Both the position numbers and the translations under genes were made by a program. A stretch of 64,000 nt of DNA from DAOPYU01 sp942493245 (lineage in GTDB: Bacteria > Sumerlaeota > Sumerlaeia > UBA8349). This document shows positions 26,966 to 36,307 of this stretch, piece by piece. The notes under the pieces were generated by a model. That model did no database searches. It saw nothing but the letters and a program-made list of their open reading frames with translations, and had not been told where the DNA came from. The DNA is taken from positions 5,146,001-5,210,000 of the forward strand of contig OW818685.1 in the NCBI GenBank assembly GCA_942493245.1. The letters run 5' to 3'. Within the stretch, counting starts at the first letter, position 1. Each line of letters opens with the position of its first letter.

Positions 26966-26995
26966 TTGCATATCAAAATCGAGACTCTCTATAGT
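26966..26995 (+). promoter_or_regulatory. Possible promoter of the binding-protein/kinase operon
   Basis: TTGCAT (26966-26971), 18 nt, TATAGT (26990-26995). The -10 box is good and the -35 weak. The 26785-27178 gap shows no gene that I can support. Confidence 0.35.
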
Positions 26996-27178
26996 TGAAC
27001 CGTGCAACAGTGCAGCCCGTATGATTTAAGAAAATTTGCTCGTTTGAACTTTCCGCCTGCTGTGCCACGGATCAACGCGTCTGTTGTCGAAAAAAATGCG
27101 GTAAACAGATCGTCCGGGATCTCAGACACAATTCTTGGACGCCGGGTGAATTTCGCCTGGGGGACACGGATCAAAATA

Positions 27179-28294
27179 ATGTGGAAAACCTTCCCGCTCC
27201 TCTTTTGTCTGGTTTGGCTGGTGTCTGGCATTCTGACCGGATGCGGAGAGAAAGAGACAATCCGTATCGGGTTTGTCTCGGGTATTTCGGGGAAGAATGC
27301 CGATCTGGGAGTAGGCGGACGCAATGGCGCTCTCTTCGCCGTTGAACAGATCAATGCCGCCGGGGGGATCAATGGACATCCGGTTGAACTGATCATCCGG
27401 GATGACCAGCAAAGCACGGAAACGGCCCGCAGGGTCACTCAGGAACTGATAGACCTGAAGGTGGAAGCCATCATCGGACCCTTCACCAGCAGCATCGCCA
27501 TGGAAATGGCGCCGCTGGTCAACAAGGCCAATCTGGTCCTGATCAGTCCCACGGTCACAACCACGCAGCTGACCGGAATGGACGACTTCTTTTTCCGGGT
27601 TTGTGGAACCACCGAGGATTACGCCCGAAAAAATGCCCGATACTCCTACGAAAAAAGAGGGTTCCGAAAAGCGTCGGTGATCTACGACATCGGAAATCGT
27701 TCCTATACGGAATCGTGGCTCCGTTCGTTTCAGAAAAATTTCGAGGAATTGAGCGGGACAATTGTCCGAACCGTTCCTTTTTCTTCTGGTCCGAATCTGG
27801 CCTTGATGCCCCTGGCGCAGCAACTGCTCGAGACCAGGCCCGACTTCATTCTGATCATCAGCAATGTGGTGGATTCGAGCATGATCGCCCAACAGGTCAA
27901 AAAACTCGATCCCACCATTCCCCTTTCGATGTCCGAATGGGCCTCCACCGAGAGATTGATTGAGTTGGGGGGACAGGCCGTTGAAGGGGCTCAGGTGTGT
28001 CAGTTTCTGGACCGGTTGAACGTCGCCCCCCGGTATCTGGATTTCCTCAAAGGCTTTCGAGAACGATTCGGACAGGAACCCGGATTCTTCACCGTTTGCA
28101 GTTACGATTCCGTCTTTGTCCTCTCGGAAGCGCTCTCCAGACGCCGCCCCGGAGAAAACCTGAAAGAGATCCTTCTAAAGGGCGGGCCGTTTCAAGGTTG
28201 TCAGTTTCCAATCCAGTTCGATGCGACAGGCGACACGGTCCGGGACACCTACGTGTCTATCATCCGAGACGGCCAGTATGTGACGGTGGAATAG
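27179..28294 (+). CDS. Branched-chain amino acid-type binding lipoprotein
   Basis: 371 residues. N-terminal lipobox SGILTGC (Cys22). The mature part is a type I periplasmic binding protein of the LivJ/Peripla_BP_6 class: IRIGFVSGISGKNADLGVGG, then NAALFAVEQINAAGGINGHP-like text and IIGPFTSSIAMEMAPLVNKA. Such proteins bind amino acids, amides or similar small ligands. No permease or ATPase gene follows; 3 nt after the stop begins a hybrid histidine kinase, which suggests a sensory role. Start ATG 27179 puts the signal at the N terminus; the frame is open back to 27002. Confidence 0.75.
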   Translation: MWKTFPLLFCLVWLVSGILTGCGEKETIRIGFVSGISGKNADLGVGGRNGALFAVEQINAAGGINGHPVELIIRDDQQSTETARRVTQELIDLKVEAIIGPFTSSIAMEMAPLVNKANLVLISPTVTTTQLTGMDDFFFRVCGTTEDYARKNARYSYEKRGFRKASVIYDIGNRSYTESWLRSFQKNFEELSGTIVRTVPFSSGPNLALMPLAQQLLETRPDFILIISNVVDSSMIAQQVKKLDPTIPLSMSEWASTERLIELGGQAVEGAQVCQFLDRLNVAPRYLDFLKGFRERFGQEPGFFTVCSYDSVFVLSEALSRRRPGENLKEILLKGGPFQGCQFPIQFDATGDTVRDTYVSIIRDGQYVTVE

Positions 28295-28297
28295 CGA

Positions 28298-30892
28298 ATG
28301 CATGCCCAGCCTTTGCGCAGGATTCTCTCCAAACAATTCATTCTGCTCTCGGCTCTGCCGTTTCTTCTTTCGGCTCTCGTCGGAGGTTTCTGGCTGTCGA
28401 GAACGATAGACAGCCGGGTCCAGTCGCAATTGCATCAGATGGCCGAAGCTTTGTCGTCCGGAGTCGAATGCAATGTGCGTGGGGCCTTCATTCAGATTCA
28501 ATCCGTCGCTCAGATCGCGACAAACAGCGACCTGGACAATCATGATGTCAACCATGTGCTCGATTCGATCGTCAATACCAATACCGCTTTCAAATCCCTC
28601 TATGTCGTCAACCGGTCGGGTCAGGTCGTTGCTGCGGGAGTTTCCACCGCAAGTCTCGATCAACGTCAGGATCTCCTGGGTCTCGACTTGTCGCTGAATC
28701 CAGCCATACGCGATGCAAATCAAGGCGCAAAGGCGGTCTGGTCGGACACCTACCTGTCGCCGGTCGCGGGCGAACTGGTGGTCGCGATCGCGGTTCCCGT
28801 TGGCGACTATGTTGTGATGGGCGAGTTTTCCTTGAAGAATCTCTCCGGTCATCTGGAACGCATCACCCGGGAGCAGGATCTTTTCACCCTGATTCTGGAC
28901 AAACGGGGACAGATTATCGCCGACGCGGATGGCCAATACACCGCGCAGCAACTCAATATCTCCAATCTTCCAATCGTGTCCAAGAGCCTTCAATCCCGAT
29001 TCCGGGTCACCGAGCCCTTGACCTTTAACGGGCAGACTTACATCGGAACCGTCGTGCCGATAGCGGATCTGGAGTGGTCGGTTCTGGTCGCCCAGCCCGA
29101 TGCCGCCGCCTATCGCCCCATGACCGATCTCTATCGTATCACGGGCGCGAGTGCGCTGATCACCATCCTGCTGGGAATGCTTTTCTCGTTCCTTCTGGCG
29201 GGCCGTCTGGCTTCCCGCTTTGAAGCGCTGGCAAATCACGCTCATCTGGTCGGAGCCGGAAGCGAAACGGACCACTGGCCACCGACCAACATCACGGAAT
29301 TTCAGGATCTCTCCAATAGCCTCCAGGTCATGGCCGACTCGATCCGGGAGCGTGAGAGACAATTGGCCTCGCTGATGAGCAATCTTCCCGGAATGGTTTA
29401 CAGCTGCGAGCCAGACCCGGAACACTCGCTTCTCTTTGTCAGCGATGTCTGCAAAACGCTGTTGGGACGCGACCCCGGCGACTTGTTGCAGCAGAAACCG
29501 CCTGTCGGCCTGCTCTCTTTCGTGCATCCCGACGACCGTCAGAATCTGCTCCAGAAGATCGAGGACTCCTCGTCTTCCAATCGCCCCTTTTCCACGACCT
29601 ATCGGATCCGTTCGGCAACCGGAGAAGAAAAGTGGGTTCTGGACCAGGGGGGCTACATGCGCGACGCCCAGGGACGTTCCCGGCTGGAAGGCGTCATTCT
29701 GGATATTACGGACCGGAAGAATGCGGAGGCCGAAAGCCAGAGGCTGGAAGAACAGTTGCGTCAATCGCAGAAAATGGAATCCATCGGCCTGCTGGCTGGG
29801 GGAATCGCGCACGATTTTAACAATCTGCTGCAGGTCATCAATGGCTATACCGGTCTGATGCTCGAAGAGGCCCACGAAAACAGCCGGCTCTGCCGACAGA
29901 TCAACGAGGTGGCCAAGGCCGGTGAACGCGCGCGCACCCTGGTTTCGCAGATGCTTGCTTTCAGCAGACGTCAGATCATGCAACCCTGCGAACTGAATCT
30001 CAGCGAAGTGCTCCAGGACTCCGTCCGCTTTCTGAAGCGACTCATCGGGGAACAGATTCAAATAGAGGTTCTACTCGGAACCGGCGAGGGGATGATTTAT
30101 GCGGATCGCGGCATGATCGAGCAGATCATCATGAACCTGTGCGTCAATGCCCGCGACGCCATGCCCGACGGGGGAACGCTGACTCTGGCGACCGACATTC
30201 AGTCTCTGGATGTCGCCGCGGTCGAATCTTTCGATCTGAACGGCACGGGGAATTATGCCGTCCTCAGCATTACCGACACCGGGTGCGGGATGAGTGAAGA
30301 GACGCTCGGGCATATCTTTGAACCGTTCTTCACGACCAAGGAGGTTGGAAAAGGGACCGGATTGGGACTGGCCATGGTGTATGGCCTGGTTCGCCAGCAC
30401 AAGGGAACGGTCATTGTTTCCAGCGAATTGGGAAAAGGAACGACTTTCAAGGTCTTTATCCCGATCAGCGAAGAAAAGGCTCGGTCATCCGACCTAAATC
30501 CGACGGAAGAAGAATCTGTCGGGGGAACCGAGACGGTCCTCCTGGGAGAGGATGACGAAATGGTGCGCAATTATACGCAAAGTATTCTCGAACGCGCAGG
30601 ATATCAGGTGCTGGTGACCTGTAATGGCGAGGAAGCCGTTGCCTGTTTCGAATCTGCGCAGGACCGGGTAGATTTAGTCCTGCTGGATGTTGTGATGCCG
30701 AAAATGGGGGGTTTTGAGGCCAGCCGGAAAATCCTGGAAATTCGACCCGAGATGAAAATCCTGTTCGTGAGTGGATACAACGAAACGCCCATTCACAACC
30801 AGTTTACCTTGGGCGATCAATGCGCCTTGATTCAGAAGCCATTTTCACGGAAAGATCTTCTCGGGAAAATCCGCGGAATCATCGAGTCGTGA
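28298..30892 (+). CDS. Membrane hybrid sensor histidine kinase
   Basis: 864 residues. Transmembrane helix about 14-33, extracytoplasmic Cache-like sensor about 35-280, second helix about 283-303, HAMP-like linker to about 350, PAS domain with PAC about 356-480, HisKA with GGIAHDFNNLL (phospho-acceptor His505), HATPase_c with N box NLCVNARDAM at 613-622, DTGCG at 660-664 and GKGTGLGLAM at about 685-694, then a receiver domain with Asp797 in LLDVVMP. The H-box style is that of many hybrid kinases ending in REC. It starts 3 nt after the binding lipoprotein, whose ligand it may sense together with its Cache domain (inference). No output regulator is adjacent. Confidence 0.85.
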   Translation: MHAQPLRRILSKQFILLSALPFLLSALVGGFWLSRTIDSRVQSQLHQMAEALSSGVECNVRGAFIQIQSVAQIATNSDLDNHDVNHVLDSIVNTNTAFKSLYVVNRSGQVVAAGVSTASLDQRQDLLGLDLSLNPAIRDANQGAKAVWSDTYLSPVAGELVVAIAVPVGDYVVMGEFSLKNLSGHLERITREQDLFTLILDKRGQIIADADGQYTAQQLNISNLPIVSKSLQSRFRVTEPLTFNGQTYIGTVVPIADLEWSVLVAQPDAAAYRPMTDLYRITGASALITILLGMLFSFLLAGRLASRFEALANHAHLVGAGSETDHWPPTNITEFQDLSNSLQVMADSIRERERQLASLMSNLPGMVYSCEPDPEHSLLFVSDVCKTLLGRDPGDLLQQKPPVGLLSFVHPDDRQNLLQKIEDSSSSNRPFSTTYRIRSATGEEKWVLDQGGYMRDAQGRSRLEGVILDITDRKNAEAESQRLEEQLRQSQKMESIGLLAGGIAHDFNNLLQVINGYTGLMLEEAHENSRLCRQINEVAKAGERARTLVSQMLAFSRRQIMQPCELNLSEVLQDSVRFLKRLIGEQIQIEVLLGTGEGMIYADRGMIEQIIMNLCVNARDAMPDGGTLTLATDIQSLDVAAVESFDLNGTGNYAVLSITDTGCGMSEETLGHIFEPFFTTKEVGKGTGLGLAMVYGLVRQHKGTVIVSSELGKGTTFKVFIPISEEKARSSDLNPTEEESVGGTETVLLGEDDEMVRNYTQSILERAGYQVLVTCNGEEAVACFESAQDRVDLVLLDVVMPKMGGFEASRKILEIRPEMKILFVSGYNETPIHNQFTLGDQCALIQKPFSRKDLLGKIRGIIES

Positions 30893-30933
30893 TGTCCTGA
30901 GAAAGATCCGGTCCGGACGTTTCATCCAAGAAT

Positions 30934-30963
30934 CGCCGTTGGCGCTCAACTGCGATTTTCAGG
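30934..30963. repeat. 30-nt dispersed repeat (GCCGTTGGCGCTCAACTGCG type)
   Basis: The same 30 nt occurs at 49145-49174 with one mismatch. Its 3' half appears in reverse complement at 51036-51054, where it supplies the stop codon of the cNMP-binding gene, and degraded at 15190-15203. It lies at the end of the kinase operon. Confidence 0.65.
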
Positions 30964-30964
30964 A

Positions 30965-32308
30965 TCAAACATGGACAGACCCGAGGAGTTCCATCAGCGG
31001 TGCGGTTTCGATCGGGGTCAGGCCGTGCGCCAGCGTTTCGCGCGCGACCATGCTGAGCCAGTAGCGGTCGGTCAAGACGAAGGCTTCGTCCAGGAGGGGA
31101 GCGTCGAGTGGACGCTGGGCGATTCGCGCCAACAGGGTGGCGTGGAGGCGTAGCGTGGCCAGGATCAACGTCACCACATAAAGCCCGGTCCGCAGACCTT
31201 GCCCCTCGTACGCGTAGTAGTTGGCAAAGAGTTTCGCGGCGAGGTAGCGCCGCACGGCGCGCTCCCACAGAGGCCAGAAGGGGCGCACCAACTGGTCGTA
31301 GTCGCCCGTCAGGCGGCCGAGCGCGGCATTCTGCGCGTCGGACGCGGAACCGTAGGCCTCCTGAAAGACCTGAATCAGTTCCTGCAGACGCGACGATGGG
31401 TCCAGCGAGATGGACTGAAAAAGCAACTCATACAGGTTGCGACAGAGAGCGAGGCCACTGGGGAGCCGCTCGATCTGCTGGCTGAGTTGCTCCGGGTCCA
31501 CCGCCGCTTCAGATTGGACCAGCGACTCGATCAGACTGAGGGGGGCTGGACCGGCCCCCACCCACCCACGGATTTTTTCAGCGGATGTCAAAATATGCAG
31601 CAACGCGTTTTCCGGAGTCAGGCACTCGTCCGCCATCCGCTCCACACAGAACCGCTCCCAACGCCCATACGCCTCCCAGGTTAAGGGCGTCTGAGGCCGG
31701 AGAAAAGGCGGTTTCCGCTCATTCGCGCTGTGGCCGGAGTAGTTCGCGTCCGGCGGGAAAGCGGACGGGTTTTCCACAATCGCCAGTCCGGCGCCCTCCA
31801 GATCCTCGCGCCAGAGTTTCTGCCGGGCGGTGGGGCAACAGTTCGACAGGGTCAGGCACACACGGCGGGGTGGCAAAATGCAGGTGCGCGGGTACATCTG
31901 GCAGATAACGGGAAGGGCGCCCGCCCCCAGTTGTCGGTGGATGGCGCAGGCGGTGCGCTCCGGCTCCCGCTCGAGAAAAGGACACCCCTGCGGACCGAAT
32001 GCCAGGTGCGCGTAAAACAAACCATATCCCAGGTCCGAGGGATTCTCATTGCGCGTGATCGCGTTCTCCGGCGTCACACCCGGAACCGCCAGAGTTCCAT
32101 CCCGCAACGCCAGAGCGATTCGGTCGCACTGCGCCTTTTCCATCGAGACCACCCAGTCGGAGTGACAACACTCCCCACACTGGGAACAGCGAAAATTCGA
32201 CTGGAATTCCAGACACGAGACCGTTCTGGGGACAGTATCGCTTTTCAAAAGCCGCGACACGTTTTTCTGCGATTTCAGGAAGGCGGACTTGCGCTTTTTT
32301 GAGGACAT
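30965..32308 (-). CDS. YkgJ/FliB-like Cys-cluster protein
   Basis: About 447 residues. CSQCGECC near the N terminus is the YkgJ/FliB CxxCxxCC iron-sulfur-like cluster, followed by further Cys in YPRTCILPPRRVCLTLSNCC. Flagellin lysine N-methylase FliB shares this layout and length, but many relatives of this size have no assigned role. The N terminus is Lys/Ser-rich. The start is uncertain: ATG 32308 has no good ribosome site, and a TTG at 32371 would overlap the reverse transcriptase end by 11 nt. Its composition is GC-rich and host-like, unlike the adjacent RT gene. Confidence 0.6.
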   Translation of the reverse strand: MSSKKRKSAFLKSQKNVSRLLKSDTVPRTVSCLEFQSNFRCSQCGECCHSDWVVSMEKAQCDRIALALRDGTLAVPGVTPENAITRNENPSDLGYGLFYAHLAFGPQGCPFLEREPERTACAIHRQLGAGALPVICQMYPRTCILPPRRVCLTLSNCCPTARQKLWREDLEGAGLAIVENPSAFPPDANYSGHSANERKPPFLRPQTPLTWEAYGRWERFCVERMADECLTPENALLHILTSAEKIRGWVGAGPAPLSLIESLVQSEAAVDPEQLSQQIERLPSGLALCRNLYELLFQSISLDPSSRLQELIQVFQEAYGSASDAQNAALGRLTGDYDQLVRPFWPLWERAVRRYLAAKLFANYYAYEGQGLRTGLYVVTLILATLRLHATLLARIAQRPLDAPLLDEAFVLTDRYWLSMVARETLAHGLTPIETAPLMELLGSVHV

Positions 32309-32360
32309 GGAGGGGCGCTTTTTCTTCTTGTTTGATTTGAGAACATCAAGAGACGACTTA

Positions 32361-34193
32361 TTATGTCTCAATATTGTTGGAATTTGAATCTCCCTGGAAT
32401 TCTATCGCTGGATTACCTTCCGGCCATGGATGAAATGGCTTCCGCCTCCAAAACTGTTCTCCGGTCGGAACAGAATAAATTTTCTTTATCTTGTCTCTTA
32501 CCCTATTAAAACGCTTCACTATTTGCTCGCCAGATTTAGCGTGTTTCTCTTTTTCTTCCTTAGATTTGAAAGGCTTATTATATATGGCATAGTGAAAGAA
32601 TGCTGCGAGAATAAAATCAGGAACAGATAGAGGCGGGTGTTCCATCTTCTTGCCTTTTATGAGGACTGGAAGTCTGCTTGGACGCAGACTATTCTTGCAC
32701 GACAACCCTCCGTATAGATCTTTGCAAACGTTTTTTATCGTTTCAATTTTTATTTGTTGGTTTTCTTCAACTATAATCTCGACTTCCATATTGTTACAAT
32801 GAGCGAAAACATCCCGAAGTAGAACGCGCATGAGATCTGAGTATTTTTTTTGATAGGAATTTGAATCTTTCTCATCGAGAATATCATAAGCAATGTAGCC
32901 TCGGAAATCAGATGTAGATAGAAACTTGAAAACCTCAGTCCGTTGGTCTTCCGACATCTCTGTACAGTGGAGACCCTTTTTCTTTAAAGCCTTTTTTCTC
33001 CCTGTTAGGTGTGGATCCACGATAAAGTTTCTTAGTATCTGTCTTAAACCACTATCGAGATCATTATTTTTTATCACAGATAATCCAAGTGCGAGAACCC
33101 GACTCGACTCAGTATTATTTATCGGTATCTCTGTCTCGTCTATGTACACTTTGGCACAATTATCTTCATCTGAGACAACTGCAGAATAATTCGGTCTTAC
33201 TTCTTCCTCCTTTTGGATCAGCCGCCATAGAGTTCTTAACTTCTTCCCAAGATCAGGCTCTATACCATTGATATATCGAATAGTCCCATCTATGTGATTT
33301 ACATATTTTTGCTGTATCCAAGAGCATTTGGATCGGGCCATGTGTTGACACAACCCAAATTTGTCCACATAGTACAATTCTTGCCGAATTTTTTTCTTAA
33401 TTCGACGCGGTATCCTTGGATAATCATCCGAAACGCTTAATCCTGTCACACAGTGAAACCACCCGCGCTTTGTTATTCGAAACTTATGTTCCGCAAGCGC
33501 GAAATTCTCCGATTCAATAATTTGCACGACACGCTCTTTCTCAGGAAGTTTCGACTGGCCAGAAAATGTAATGTCGTCACCATACCGTGTTACTTGAGTG
33601 TCTGTTTCCACTGCAAGAGAATGGAGTTTCTCATCAAGTGACCTACAGACAACATTTGCAAGAATTGGACTAGCATGTAAGCCTAATGTCAATTTATCAT
33701 CAATAGTACAAAGTTCTGCTATTCCTCTCGCAACGGGACTATGGATCCCAAGGTCTTCCAATGATTGGATTAACCTGTCAATGTCTATTGAGTTAAAAAA
33801 ATCTTTTATATCTGCTTTTAAGATACATTTGGACCCAGCATGTGGCTTCGCATTAGACCGAGTCGATCTTCCGTGAATATAACCATGTGCAACATCTCCA
33901 GGATAACACCCTTTGGAGAGCATAAATTTTTCAAAGCGCCTAGCGAATGATTTATGTAAGTTTGCAGTTTCTTCTGACTTGCATTTCCATACAATACGGA
34001 ACTTACATTCCGACTTGGAATTCCTTTTCGGAATTCTCATTCTCTCATAATATTCATTTTTTGACAGCGGGCTGGTCAAATCATTTAATAATTGACTCTG
34101 TGTTTCTAAAAGAGTCGCCAGTTCTTCAATGCTCTCAGGCATAGTAAAATCATAGGGATTTTCGGTTTTAGTAGGTGGGCGGCCGGATGACAT
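32361..34193 (-). CDS. Retron-type reverse transcriptase fused to a DUF3800-like domain
   Basis: Up to 610 residues. RT part (about 45-320): YIHGRSTRSNAKPH at 105-118, KADIKDFFNSI with Asp128, GLHASPILANVVCRSLDEKL at 171-190, catalytic YGDD at 204-207, and VTGLSVS at 249-255, the VTG motif of retron RTs. Two catalytic Asp are in the usual places; YGDD in place of YADD is a variation. The C-terminal half (about 345-545) has VYIDET at 349-354 and PDFILAAFFHYAI near 525-537, resembling the first Asp block and terminal helix of DUF3800 (RNase H-like). I recall RT-DUF3800 fusions as a recognised retron class. The gene is strongly AT-rich against GC-rich neighbours, so it was acquired. ATG 34193 or ATG 34142 may be the start. 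Confidence 0.8.
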   Translation of the reverse strand: MSSGRPPTKTENPYDFTMPESIEELATLLETQSQLLNDLTSPLSKNEYYERMRIPKRNSKSECKFRIVWKCKSEETANLHKSFARRFEKFMLSKGCYPGDVAHGYIHGRSTRSNAKPHAGSKCILKADIKDFFNSIDIDRLIQSLEDLGIHSPVARGIAELCTIDDKLTLGLHASPILANVVCRSLDEKLHSLAVETDTQVTRYGDDITFSGQSKLPEKERVVQIIESENFALAEHKFRITKRGWFHCVTGLSVSDDYPRIPRRIKKKIRQELYYVDKFGLCQHMARSKCSWIQQKYVNHIDGTIRYINGIEPDLGKKLRTLWRLIQKEEEVRPNYSAVVSDEDNCAKVYIDETEIPINNTESSRVLALGLSVIKNNDLDSGLRQILRNFIVDPHLTGRKKALKKKGLHCTEMSEDQRTEVFKFLSTSDFRGYIAYDILDEKDSNSYQKKYSDLMRVLLRDVFAHCNNMEVEIIVEENQQIKIETIKNVCKDLYGGLSCKNSLRPSRLPVLIKGKKMEHPPLSVPDFILAAFFHYAIYNKPFKSKEEKEKHAKSGEQIVKRFNRVRDKIKKIYSVPTGEQFWRRKPFHPWPEGNPAIEFQGDSNSNNIET

Positions 34194-34257
34194 GGTCGTA
34201 GTAGTGCCCTTTTCTCGGATACGATTCGTACCCTATAGATGTGTACCGTGCCGCCCA
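34143..34257 (-). ncRNA. Candidate structured leader RNA (retron msr-msd candidate)
   Basis: On the minus strand the transcript would begin near 34257. GGGCGGC (34250-34256) pairs with GCCGCCC (34177-34183) over an 80-nt span; the stem can extend inward by CGG/CCG and ACAT/ATGT. Inside lies a 7-bp hairpin GGGTACG-AAT-CGTATCC (34217-34233). The ATG at 34193 sits in the 3' arm of the big stem. Size and position directly upstream of an RT fit a retron ncRNA, but I cannot assign a1/a2 arms or the branching G, and a translational control hairpin is the alternative. Confidence 0.4.
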
Positions 34258-34263
34258 ATTCAT

Positions 34264-34292
34264 AGTGTATTAAAAACGAGAGTTTTCTTCAA
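34264..34292 (-). promoter_or_regulatory. sigma70-like promoter of the RT locus
   Basis: On the minus strand: TTGAAG (34287-34292), 17 nt, TACACT (34264-34269). The -35 box overlaps the last codons and stop of the upstream radical SAM gene, so the RT locus seems to have been placed directly behind that gene with its own promoter. Confidence 0.5.
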
Positions 34293-36307
34293 GGACAAAG
34301 AGTTTTCCGCAGTTTTTCCTGAAATTCGAGCGCGCGCGGATGCTCGGGCGCAACCTGCAGGCAGGTCTGCACGATCTTCAGCGCTTCGCCCGGCAGACCG
34401 GCCTTCGACATCAGCACGGCGTAATCGCAATAGACCTCCGGATTTTCGGGCATCAGACTCAACGCTTTCTCGAAACGCGTCTGGGCCTCGTCGGCCTTGC
34501 CCAGCCCGAGCGCGGCCAGCGCGGCGTGGCGCCAGGCCGGTCCCGACTCCGGGTCGAGGCTCGTCCAGGCCTCCGCCGCATGCTCCGCTTCGTCCCAGCG
34601 GCCCAGTTGGACAAACCGTTCGGCGAGGCGCTGAGTGGGTCCCCCATACGACGGGAACGTGGCGGCGGCACGCCTCCACAGACCCAACGCCCCTTCCAGA
34701 TCGCCTTTCGCTTCGAGTCCCAGTCCCAGATAGAACAGACTGATCGCGAGGTTCTGGGGCATAATGCCTTCGGTCACCGCCGCCTGGTGCCAGCAGACCA
34801 GCGCCTGATCCAGCTGATTGATCCGGTCGTAACACTCGCCAATCTCAATCCACCCCTTATCGAAATTCGGACGCATCCGCAACGCTTGCGCAAGAAACGG
34901 GATCGCCTCGTCGAAGCGGTTTTCCTTCTTCAGGAACAGCGCCAGATCGTAATTCGGGGCGAAACAATCGGCGAGCCGCCCCTGCGCCCATCGCAATTCC
35001 TCTTCCGTGTGGGGGTAAAGCGGCCCCTCGGTCTTGACCGCTTTCCAGCGATTCTCGAAATCCAGCAATTGCCTTCCCGCGGGTATCGTCAACACCTTGT
35101 GCGTCGGATCGAACTCGATGAATTTTTTTCTTCCGGGCGCAAACCACATGGAGTCGTTGACGTGAAATTTTTCCTGATACAACTCCCAGATTCGCGTGCC
35201 GGGCGAGACGGTCAGGATCGCGGGAAAGACAAAATTCGGCTTGCAGGCTTCAATAAGATCCAGCGACGCCTGCAAATCCTCCGCTTCCTCATCGGGCAAA
35301 CCCAGAATGATATAGAACCGCACCTGCATCCCGAACTGGCGCGCCAGCAGACTGCCCTGCCGGATTTTATCGAGATTGGTCCCCTTCCCCATCGCCCGGA
35401 GCAACCGCTCGCTGCCCGACTCGACCCCGAGGCTCACCATGAAACAGCCCGCCTTGTGCAACCAGTAGAGCCGCTCCTCGTCCAGACAATCCACTCGCGT
35501 GTCGCACGTCCACCACAGGTTGATCTGCTCGTCCACCATCGCCTGACACAGTTCGCGCACCCGCGTGGGACGCGCCGTAAACGTTTCGTCCTTGAACGAC
35601 ACCTGGGTGCGGCCGTACCGGTCCCGCAGCAGCCGCAATTCCTCGAGCACATGCGCCACGGGCCTCTCCCGCACCCGCCGCCCCCACATGCCGGGCGAGC
35701 AACAGAACGAACAGTTCGCCGGACACCCGCGCGACGTGGCCACAATGTCGTAATCGAAATAGCGAGCCGGAATGGGCAACTGCCCCAGATCCGCCATCGG
35801 CGCGGCCGGCCCCACCCAGTCGAGCGAGTCGTCGGTCCGGCGTCCCGCAATCCCCGGAATCCCCTCGGTCGAATCGCCTCGTTCCAGGCGCGCCACCAGT
35901 TCGGAAAAACTGTTTTCCGCTTCCCCCACCGCCACAAAATCCACGAAGGGCCACCGCTTCAGAATCTCCTCGTAGAGAAAGGTGACGTGGACCCCACCCA
36001 GCACAATGCGGCAATTCGGCAGCGCCTTGCGCGACCGGCTCGCCAGCGCCTGCACGACTGGCGCGTTATAGGAAAAAGCCGTAAACCCCAAAAGATCCGG
36101 TTTCCACTCCACGATCTCGCGAAGCGCCTCGCGTTCGGGGGTCAGGGCCAGATTGGCCAGGCGGGTTTCGTGACCGGCCTCGATCATCAGGGCCGCCAGC
36201 GAGTAGAGCCCGATTGGAACTTTGGAGTTGTCCTCGTCGTCCAACGCCTCGAGTCGGGCGGCGTTGTCGAGCAGGGCAATAGGAGGATTGACCAGAAGGA
36301 TTCGCAT
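34289..36307 (-). CDS. B12-binding radical SAM protein with C-terminal TPRs
   Basis: 672 residues from ATG 36307 (MRILLVNPP). N-terminal cobalamin-binding domain about 1-140 (LGGVHVTFLYEEIL, FVAVGEAENSF), radical SAM core with SRGCPANCSFCC and VSLGVESGSERLLRAMGKGT, then from about 440 a series of TPRs (FDEAIPFLAQALRMRPNFDK, GLGKADEAQTRFEKALSLMP). Such proteins often act in lipid, glycan or peptide modification; the TPR tail may bind a partner protein. The substrate is unknown. The frame extends to 36349 but MRILLVNPP is the standard domain start. Confidence 0.75.
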   Translation of the reverse strand: MRILLVNPPIALLDNAARLEALDDEDNSKVPIGLYSLAALMIEAGHETRLANLALTPEREALREIVEWKPDLLGFTAFSYNAPVVQALASRSRKALPNCRIVLGGVHVTFLYEEILKRWPFVDFVAVGEAENSFSELVARLERGDSTEGIPGIAGRRTDDSLDWVGPAAPMADLGQLPIPARYFDYDIVATSRGCPANCSFCCSPGMWGRRVRERPVAHVLEELRLLRDRYGRTQVSFKDETFTARPTRVRELCQAMVDEQINLWWTCDTRVDCLDEERLYWLHKAGCFMVSLGVESGSERLLRAMGKGTNLDKIRQGSLLARQFGMQVRFYIILGLPDEEAEDLQASLDLIEACKPNFVFPAILTVSPGTRIWELYQEKFHVNDSMWFAPGRKKFIEFDPTHKVLTIPAGRQLLDFENRWKAVKTEGPLYPHTEEELRWAQGRLADCFAPNYDLALFLKKENRFDEAIPFLAQALRMRPNFDKGWIEIGECYDRINQLDQALVCWHQAAVTEGIMPQNLAISLFYLGLGLEAKGDLEGALGLWRRAAATFPSYGGPTQRLAERFVQLGRWDEAEHAAEAWTSLDPESGPAWRHAALAALGLGKADEAQTRFEKALSLMPENPEVYCDYAVLMSKAGLPGEALKIVQTCLQVAPEHPRALEFQEKLRKTLCP

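Noticed and set aside
30965..34193. Cys-cluster protein as part of the RT system
   Set aside because: Although on the same strand and nearly overlapping, its composition is host-like, unlike the AT-rich RT gene, and no known retron uses such a protein; kept as a separate gene.
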